A stretch of 13,618 nt of DNA, from assembly GCF_000003605.2 (NCBI RefSeq), contig NW_003146294.1, positions 143,776 to 157,393 on the forward strand, in the 5' to 3' direction. The position numbers and the translations under genes were made by a program. A model generated the notes under the pieces. That model saw nothing but the letters and a program-made list of their open reading frames with translations. It was not told where the DNA came from and did no database searches. The DNA is from Saccoglossus kowalevskii. Its lineage: Eukaryota > Hemichordata > Enteropneusta > Harrimaniidae. Shown here piece by piece: positions 7,891-13,618 of this stretch (its first letter is position 1; each line of letters opens with the position of its first letter).

Positions 7891-8512
7891 TGTCATGAAT
7901 TAGTTTACGCGTAGCTGATTATTAGCGAATTGCTGTGTTATGTCTGTCATCGTTTAGGCCTATTTGAAGTTCTGGACGGAACTCGACTCAGTGATTTGGA
8001 ACTAATTACGAGATAACCGTCGCTATTCTGACTACTATTTCTGACAGTTGGTATCCATAGTTATTAATGTAGTGAACGATTAATCAAAAGATATGACGTA
8101 TTCAGTACTTAGTGTGATTGGTTTTATGATTGAAGGTTACGCCTTAGCGTCTTTTTACTGTTTTGTAAATGGTTAGAGTTTTGAAAAGGAATAAAATTGT
8201 TTTAGTTGGTCTTGGCGAGTACAGCACGACAGACGCAGTCGAGAGTCCAGTCCTGGAGAGTCTTGAGCGAGTCTTGGGTCAGCCTTGCGATAGTCTTGGG
8301 GACTTTTCCCCAGGGCGCTGTGTCTTATAGAGTGCTCAAAAGACCGACTAAGACGAGAGTTGAAACGTAATTCGTTGTGTGTGTCTATTTGACCGTAAGG
8401 CTTAAGTGACTTTCCCGATCCCATACCTCAAGGGGATGCGATAGAGAGACGAGACGAGATTCCCCCCTGACACGTGTGGAGAACCCAGGGAGAGAAGAAT
8501 TTACCCCTGATA
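7891..8512 (+). mobile_element. Copy B of TGTCA...TGATA repeat, probable solo LTR, inside gypsy gag-pol
   Basis: 622 bp, starts TGTCATGAATTAG and ends CCCCTGATA, flanked by perfect TGTC duplications (7887-7890 and 8513-8516). Same orientation as copies A and C, with the same landmarks: CGTTTAGGCCTATTTGAAGT, AGTGAACGATTAATCAAAAG, ATGACGTATTCAG, TCCCCAGGGCGCTGTGTC, CTCAAGGGGA. It has AATAAA near 8190. It lacks the duplicated start block of copy A. The gag-pol frame continues correctly on the far side if the insert and one TGTC are ignored, which confirms both boundaries. No coding capacity; small open frames on either strand are by chance. Confidence 0.9.
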
Positions 8513-8513
8513 T

Positions 8514-8730
8514 GTCCTTAGATTTAATGATAGATTCGGGAGCAACTTGTAACGTTTTTAATATTAGTGATTATCAGTTGATTAGCGATACTGTGGTACT
8601 AACACTAACTAGTAAAGACTTATTCACATATGGGATACGTCAAAGAGTTGATGTTAAAACCAATACGAAATACTCGTCAATTTTGGGATTCTTCCGCAAG
8701 TCTGCTTGGTTTTATTCAAATTAACCCATA
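8514..8730 (+). pseudogene. Gypsy aspartic protease, N-terminal part
   Basis: Retroviral-type aspartic protease that matures the Gag-Pol polyprotein. Frame 1 reads LDLMIDSGATCNVF directly after copy B; DSGA is the active-site triad plus one, a common variant of DTG in this gypsy group. Downstream KDLFTYGIRQRVDVK fits the flap region. From about 8660 the frame shifts, and LLGFIQINPY appears in the next frame (8630-8962), matching the end of a protease domain. The frameshift alone would inactivate it. The protease follows gag without its own promoter, as normal for gag-pol. Confidence 0.85.
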
Positions 8731-8889
8731 CAATGATACAGTTTCCTTTGTTAATAAGAATGTCAGTGAACATAATTCAACACCTGCATATAAATCGAAA
8801 ATTGATCTAGCTTTGCCAAATTGTCCAAAGTCGGTAAAAACAATAATACGCGATAACGCAAATGTTTTTATGGGAATGGGAATAAACTT

Positions 8890-9656
8890 CATGTTGAACC
8901 TACTGTTAAACGAATTTGTCAAAGTCACAGGCGTGCTCCATACCATCTGCGCAAGAAAGTAGAAACAGAACTGAAATCACTTGAAGAGTCTGACATACTG
9001 GAAAAAGTTGAAGGTCCAACACCTTGGGTAAGTCCGATTGTCATTGTTCCTAAACCCGGTACTGATTGTGTACGAATTTGTGGTGATTATAGAAGTCCTA
9101 ATTTGGCTATACAGAGAGAACGTCACGTGACTCCCACTGTACAAGAAATACGCACAAAACTCAATAGTTCCACTGTTTTTAGTAAATTAGATGAGAATTA
9201 ACATTATCTCCAATTTGAACTTGATAAAGAATTACGTAACGTTACGACAATCGGTGCACATGTTGGGTTTAGATGATACAAACGACTTCCCTTTGGTATT
9301 AATTCGGCAGCTGCAATTTGCCAGAATGAAATGTCACTGGCCTTGCAAAATATTCCAGGTGTAGAAACTATTTCAGATAATATCATTATTCATGACGACG
9401 ATCAAAATTCGCACGATAAAGCGCTACGTAGTTGCCTGTCCCGTTGATTGGCTAGTGGTTTGACTCTGGGTTTATCAAAATGCAAATTTTCGGTACCCGA
9501 AATAGTCTTCTTTAGATTTAAGTTTAATAAAAATGGGATGAGTTGCGATGAAAAACGAATCAAAACTATTCGCGAGTTGAAACGTCCGGAAAATGCCTCA
9601 GAGGTACGTTCATTTTGGGGATTGTTGGGTTTCCTTCCATGATGGTTCCCCAATTT
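8890..9656 (+). pseudogene. pol: Gypsy reverse transcriptase, three internal stops
   Basis: RNA-dependent DNA polymerase of a Ty3/gypsy element. Frame 1 runs from about 8890 to 9642. In order it has LRKKVETELKSLEESDILEK, TPWVSPIVIVPKPG, RICGDYRSPN (fingers), FSKLDEN (first catalytic Asp), RLPFGINSAAAICQNEM, and ISDNIII where the group normally has a xSDD box, so the second Asp of the pair is Asn (codon 9379-9381). It then has GLTLGLSKCKFSVPE and RPENASEVRSFWGLLGF. In-frame stops lie at 9199, 9274, 9445 and finally 9640. The order and spacing are those of Mag/K02A2.6-like elements. The linker before it (8740-8890) is in a different frame. Confidence 0.92.
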
Positions 9657-9782
9657 AGTACTATATCTGAGCCAATTAGACGTCTTACAAAGACGGGTGT
9701 AAAATTCGTTTGGGGTGATATTCAAGAAGTTTCTTTTAATGCCATTAAAAACGCTATCTGTTCTGACATTTCTTTAGGATAA
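9642..9782 (+). pseudogene. RT to RNase H linker, truncated
   Basis: After a frameshift near 9640, frame 3 reads STISEPIRRLTKTGVKFVWG and AFxAIKxAIC-like residues (SFNAIKNAICSDISLG), the standard sequence just before RNase H in gypsy Pol. It stops at 9780. The RNase H catalytic region, integrase zinc finger and DDE core should follow but are missing; the next recognisable residues are from the integrase tail. Confidence 0.85.
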
Positions 9783-9784
9783 AC

Positions 9785-10159
9785 ATGGTGAAGCAAACAT
9801 CATTTCCTAATGGGGAGAGAGTGTTTGTGAAAAATACGAAACGAACAAAATATGAACCAGGTACAAAAAAGATATATTTCGGGTTGTGCGTTCCAAAGGT
9901 AGTATGGCGACTGCCAGCAACGCACATGATAAACAAATAACTCGAGATAAATCCTTCTTTAAAAGTTACCATGGTCCAAATGTAGATAATGTTGATATGG
10001 ATGAATATAATGAAGATGAAGAGTTAGAAAGAATTATGAATGAAATTAATAACCAAAAAGGATGCACAAATTATGCAACAAAATATACAGCAAGCACGAC
10101 CACTTAGAAGGTCAACACGAATAAGAAAACCGAATACTAGACCAGATTATTTATATTAG
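9785..10159 (+). pseudogene. Gypsy integrase C-terminal tail, frameshifted
   Basis: Three frames in sequence. Frame 2 from 9785 gives FPNGERVFVKNTKRTKYEPG, the small SH3-like/GPY region after the integrase core. Frame 1 (about 9870-10104) gives FRVVRSKGSMATASNAHDKQ and ITRDKSFFK, then an acidic stretch (DMDEYNEDEELERI). Frame 2 again (10073-10157) gives RRSTRIRKPNTRPDYLY before a TAG stop, the usual basic end of Pol in this group. The DDE catalytic core is absent, a deletion joined at about 9780-9785. The 3' LTR region follows. Confidence 0.85.
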
Positions 10160-10290
10160 ATTATTTATTAAATGTATAGATTAAATAAAATAAATAAAAA
10201 CAATTGTTCTAATTCCCCAAAAAGTTGAATAATAAATAAAAGTAATTAAAAAAAGTATATATTTAGACAAGTATTCTATGTACTAACAAT
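10160..10290. other. AT-rich stretch between pol and LTR
   Basis: Almost entirely A and T, no gene. This is where a polypurine tract should be. Candidates are the A-rich runs AAAAAGTTG (about 10219) and AAAAAAAGTAT (about 10248), neither convincing, so the LTR start is not fixed. Confidence 0.5.
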
Positions 10291-10472
10291 TGTAATTTGT
10301 ATTTGTATATGATAGGCTAATTATGTACACCTGGTATGCCAGTACATCTGGTATGCGCTGTTATAAAAGAAATGTAATTCAATAAAACGTGGTCAGTATT
10401 CTATAAGCCTAGGTCGTGTTTGTGTCTGTGTATGTGCGTGCTTTTGCTAGGGGTCCACACCAGAATAGCACA
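10291..10472 (+). mobile_element. Gypsy LTR (start uncertain) with promoter and polyA signals
   Basis: The end GAATAGCACA and the GTGCTTTTGCTA segment match the 5' remnant at 6755-6800. It contains a TATA box and an AATAAA signal in the expected order. The start is not certain: TGT occurs at 10279, 10291 and 10324 and any could be the terminus. In the U3 part TACAYCTGGTATGC occurs twice 17 bp apart (from about 10326 and 10343). Confidence 0.7.
10362..10386 (+). promoter_or_regulatory. LTR TATA box and polyadenylation signal
   Basis: TATAAAA (10362-10368) is followed by AATAAA (10381-10386). Their order fits a retrotransposon LTR, where the TATA box drives transcription from the 5' copy and AATAAA ends transcripts in the 3' copy. 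The spacing is short, so the R region would be small. Confidence 0.6.
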
Positions 10473-10676
10473 CAAACTACCGACGAAAAGACAATACTAA
10501 CCGGCATTGTTTTATTTCGCATTGAACATGAACGTGCTAGAGCGGTAGATACGAACACCATTACATACAGTTAGTTAGCTTCTTAGAAGTCGTGTATTGT
10601 ATGTTGTTGCAGTAATGTACACGTGCCGTTGAAGTATAAGGCAATCAGAACCAATTGCAGAAGACTTCAATCAGAA
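10473..10676 (+). other. Second gypsy leader with decayed primer-binding site
   Basis: Directly after the LTR end the sequence does not leave the element. TACCGACGAAAAGACAATAC corresponds to the primer-binding site and start of the leader at 6802-6822 (shared CGACGA and ACAATACT). TTAGAAGTCGT (about 10585) matches ATAGAAGTCGT just before the gag ATG at 6922. The similarity is patchy, so this is a diverged relative rather than a recent copy. No gag follows; LINE sequence begins at about 10677. Confidence 0.55.
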
Positions 10677-11357
10677 GACTTCATCTGGGTACAGTTCAAC
10701 AGGGAATTTTTTTCAGTTAGAGGAAGATTTATTTCTCTGCACTGTTTATCTTAGCCTCTCTCAAGTATTTTCAATCGGAAAGAAAACAATTTATTTCAGC
10801 TACTTGAAAATGACATAACAAAATGCTCAAAGAAAGGATCAATTATTTTAACAGGTGACTTTAATGCTAGAACCAGAAATGATAATGATGTTGCGATTTA
10901 ACAACAACAACAACAACTACCAGTCATCAGACATAACCTGTAACTTTAGAAAAAGAGTCTCTCAAGACTCAACTAAAAACAAATATGGTGAATCACTTTT
11001 AGATCTTTGCATGGCTACTGACCTTATTATCTTGAATGATAGATGCATGGGTGATAACACAGGCACGTTTACTTGCCACCAAAGAAGAGGCAGTAGCATT
11101 GTTGATTATACAATAATTAGTAATAATTTATTTGAAAAAATCAATTTATTTTTTGTCCACCCACTTGATCTATCTCTTTCTGACCACTGCCAGATATCCA
11201 ATCATTTAAACACTAATGCTACCTCAGATAAAAGTGACAAAATAAACTACAAATCTGAAACACCAACAAGCACTATCTATTTATGGAATAACGAATCTAA
11301 ATTGCACTTTAACAGGGCTTTACAGAGTAAAGAAATAGGCAAGCTAATTGATGAATT
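10677..11357 (+). pseudogene. LINE endonuclease domain (APE type), N-terminally truncated
   Basis: This is the part of ORF2 that nicks target DNA. Frame 3 begins DFIWVQFNREFFSVRG and, after a stop and local frame slips, gives NNLFQLLENDITKCSKKGSI and ILTGDFNARTRND. GDFNA is the conserved endonuclease box (near 10854-10868). Frame 1 (10855-11357) continues with SLLDLCMATDLIILND, GTFTCHQRRGSSIVDYTIIS and LSLSDHCQI, whose SDH is the catalytic histidine motif. The first third of the domain is missing and a (CAA)n tract lies at about 10900-10915. The frame runs to GKLIDEF where copy C interrupts it. Downstream reverse transcriptase sequence (12002 onward) belongs to the same element. Confidence 0.87.
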
Positions 11358-11997
11358 TATGATGAATTTGTTAGTTAATTAGTTGATTACGAGTGAATGG
11401 CTGTGTTATGTCTGGCACCGTTTAGGCCATGTGAAGTTTTGGACGGAACTCGACTCGCTAACCTTCGCTAACCTTCGAATAACCTTCGCTATTCGGACTA
11501 CTATTTCTGACAGTTAGTATTTGCAGTTATTAATGTAGTGAACGATTAATCAAAAGATATGACGTGTTCAGTACTTAGTTTGATTGGCTGTATGATTGAA
11601 GGTTACGCCCTAGAGCCTTTATTGCTTTGTAATTGGTTAAGGTTTTGAAAATGGATAAAGTTGTTTTAGTTGGTCTTGGCGAGTACACCAGAACAGACGC
11701 AGTCCTGGAGAGTCCTGGAGAGTCTTGGGGCGAGTCTTGACGCAGTTTTGGAGAGTCTTGGGCCAGCCTTGCGATAGTATTGGTGACTTTTCCCCAGGGC
11801 ACTGTGTCTTATATAGTGCTCGACTGACCGACTAAGACGAGAGTTGATACGTATTTCGTTGTGTGTGTCTTATTTGACTGTAAAGTTTAAGTGACTTTCC
11901 CGATCCCGCACCTCAAGGGGACGTGACATAGAGACGAGACGAGATTCCCCCTGGCACGTGTGGAGAACCCCAGAGAGAAGAATTTCCCCCTCTGATA
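11358..11997 (+). mobile_element. Copy C of TGTCA...TGATA repeat, probable solo LTR, inside LINE
   Basis: 640 bp, same orientation and landmarks as copies A and B. The start is mutated (TATGATGAATTTG where A has TGTCATGAATTTG) and the end is TCTGATA. Perfect AATT duplications flank it (11354-11357 and 11998-12001). The LINE frame left of it (GKLIDEF) continues with NKKDFNQNIV on the right if one AATT is ignored, confirming the boundaries. Its polyA-like site is GATAAA rather than AATAAA. A TATATAG lies near 11811. It has a local expansion of CTAACCTTCG-like words at 11454-11495 and CCTGGAGAGT repeats near 11703-11722. Confidence 0.88.
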
Positions 11998-12001
11998 AAT
12001 T

Positions 12002-13618
12002 CAATAAAAAAGACTTTAACCAAAATATAGTCAATTAACCATGCATGTGAATTGATATCAAATATGTACATTGGAGCAGCTGACAAAAGTCTGAAGAAAA
12101 AAATAATTCGACAAAACATTTCACATGTTAAATCGAAAAACATAACTAAACAAGCCAAATGGTTTACAAATGAGCTAGCTAATATGAAAAGAGAAGTATT
12201 TAAATTGTCTTCTAACCTTAGTAGAAATTCTGGCAACAAACATTTAAGAATACAATGTTACAATCTTAAAAGAGACTATAAACGTCTAATCACAAAAAGA
12301 AAGAGAAAATTTAAAAATGAGATACTTAATAGACTAGACAACATGGAAAACTCTAATCCACACAAGTACTGGGACTTAATAAAAGAACTTAAAATTAACT
12401 AACAAAATGAAAACTATGTTGAAAACATTGAAGATGAAAAGTGGTTTGAACACTTTAAAGAACTGAATTCTTCCGAGCAGATAAGAGACTATAACCAAGA
12501 TGCAGATATTGACCTATTAGAATGGAGCTCTCAGACAGTAGATATGCTTGACAAAAATATTTCAGAACTTGAGATACAAAACGATATAAATAAGCAGAAA
12601 TCTGGAAAAAGCCCAGGTCTGAATAAAATTAAAAACGAAATGCTGAAAACAGGCAGACATATTTTAATAAAGCCTTCACAAAAATTATTCAATCTTATTT
12701 TATCTAGTGGCAAGTATCCAAGCAGCTGGAATACAGGTATCATTAAACCCATCTATAAAAAAGGTGACAAAACAGACCCTAGCAACTACAGGGGAATGAC
12801 CCTTCTGAGCACATTAAGTTAACTATTCACATCAATTCAGAAACAACATATAACCAACTATATACAGGACAATAAAATAATAATTAAGGAACAAATTGGG
12901 TTCATGCCAAAATTTGGAACAAGAGATCACATATTTGTATTTAAACAACTGGTCACAAAATATCTTAACAACAAGAAATACATTTTTGCATGTTTTATTG
13001 ATTTCAAAAAGCATTTGGCTCAGTGTGGCACCCTGGACTAATGTACAAATTAAGAAAAAATGGTATCACAGGAACATTTTACGAAATAATTAATAATATT
13101 CACCAAAATTTACTTGCATGCGTAAAAACAAAAAATGGCTTAACAAAAACATTTCCAGTAGAAAGAGGCATAAGGCAGGGGGATGGCCTAAGCCCACTCT
13201 TATTTAATATATGTTAATGACATTAAAGAACATATAAACATGGGGAGAACAATCCGCCATCTTTACACTGCCATGTTTATTATACGCAGATGATTTAATT
13301 CTACTATCAGAAAGCAGCTCAGCTTTGCAGAATGCACTAAACGGTCTTCAAATTTACTGCAAAAAATGGAAATTAAGCATTAATATTAATAAATCAAAAA
13401 CCATGATATTCAAGTGGCAAGTGGCAAACACATTAAAAATAAAAATTTTCACATAGATGGTGTAGAACTAGAAAGAGTGACAAGATACACTTATCTTGGA
13501 ATTAATTGAAAACAAATGGTAAATTTGACTTGGCTCAAGAAGATCTTAAAAATAGAGCTATGAAAGCATGCTTCAAAATGAAACAGTTATTATTCTCAGA
13601 TACATATATACCAATAAA
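12002..13618 (+). pseudogene. LINE linker and reverse transcriptase, frameshifted, runs off window
   Basis: Continuation of the endonuclease fragment before copy C. Frame 1 (12052-12822, stop at 12400) has a long basic linker (AKWFTNELANMKREVFKL, RLITKRKRKFKNEIL), then INKQKSGKSPGLNKIKNEML and GIIKPIYKKGDKTDPSNYRG, the classic start of LINE reverse transcriptase. After a stop at 12820 the same frame gives KEQIGFMPKFGTRDHIFVF and FACFIDFKK (first catalytic Asp near 13000). Frame 3 gives SVWHPGLMYKLRKNGI and VERGIRQGDGLSPLLFNI (13158-13211). Frame 2 gives LLYADDLILLSESS, with YADD intact at 13283-13294, then KKWKLSININKSKTMIF. The last residues include VTRYTYLGI. Clade not assigned; at least four frameshifts. 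The C-terminal end is outside the window. Confidence 0.92.

Noticed and set aside
8173-8424. Minus-strand open frame in copy B (and a similar one at 11575-11802 in copy C)
   Set aside because: The predicted proteins share short SPQDS-like pieces only because the DNA repeats GAGTCTTGG words; the frame is not kept in copy A.
9402-9725. 107-codon minus-strand frame
   Set aside because: It is antisense to the recognised reverse transcriptase segment and carries no motif.
11913-12239. 108-codon minus-strand frame
   Set aside because: Antisense to the LINE linker and crosses the boundary of copy C; a shadow.
1-13618. CRISPR array or bacterial operon
   Set aside because: No regularly spaced repeats with unique spacers, no ribosome-binding-site-led gene series; protein content is eukaryotic retroelements.

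Overview
The window looks like a transposon nest in an animal nuclear genome, most likely an aquatic invertebrate such as a mollusc. That guess rests only on the kinds of elements present and the AT-rich, intron-less, decayed coding; no host gene fixes the species. I find no intact gene. Every recognisable protein segment belongs to a broken mobile element, and almost all are on the + strand.

Region 1 (about 1-4038) is a DNA element bounded by long inverted repeats (1-264 and 3796-4038). The arms contain 32-bp tandem repeats. The interior is largely non-coding, with weak, unassigned open-frame patches at 3234-3888. It carries an inserted 864-bp repeat (copy A, 2023-2886). Region 2 (4039-5834) holds an A-rich, roughly 10-11-bp phased repeat, then a 915-919-bp non-autonomous element with near-perfect terminal inverted repeats (4605-5523). 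That element is bracketed by two copies of a 46-bp sequence, one of which lies in a decayed cysteine-containing coding fragment. Region 3 (about 5858-6755) is a 5'-truncated LINE reverse transcriptase fragment.

Region 4 (6755-10676) is a Ty3/gypsy-type LTR retrotransposon of the Mag/K02A2.6-like kind. In order it has an LTR remnant, a primer-binding site matching tRNA-Ser(GCU), frameshifted gag, copy B of the repeat (7891-8512), protease, reverse transcriptase with several stops, a deletion of RNase H and the integrase core, the integrase tail, then an LTR with TATA and AATAAA. This second LTR is followed again by a primer-binding-site-like leader, as if two elements once shared one LTR. Region 5 (10677 to the window end) is a second LINE with endonuclease and reverse transcriptase, split by copy C of the repeat (11358-11997).

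The strongest unexplained signal is the three-copy family A/B/C. It is non-coding, 622-864 bp long, begins TGTCA (or a variant) and ends TGATA. All three copies point the same way and are flanked by different perfect 4-bp target duplications (GAAT, TGTC, AATT). Each copy has landed inside another transposon, and B and C lie at points where the host reading frame continues once the insertion and one duplication are discounted. They are best read as solo LTRs of a retrotransposon whose coding part is not in this window.
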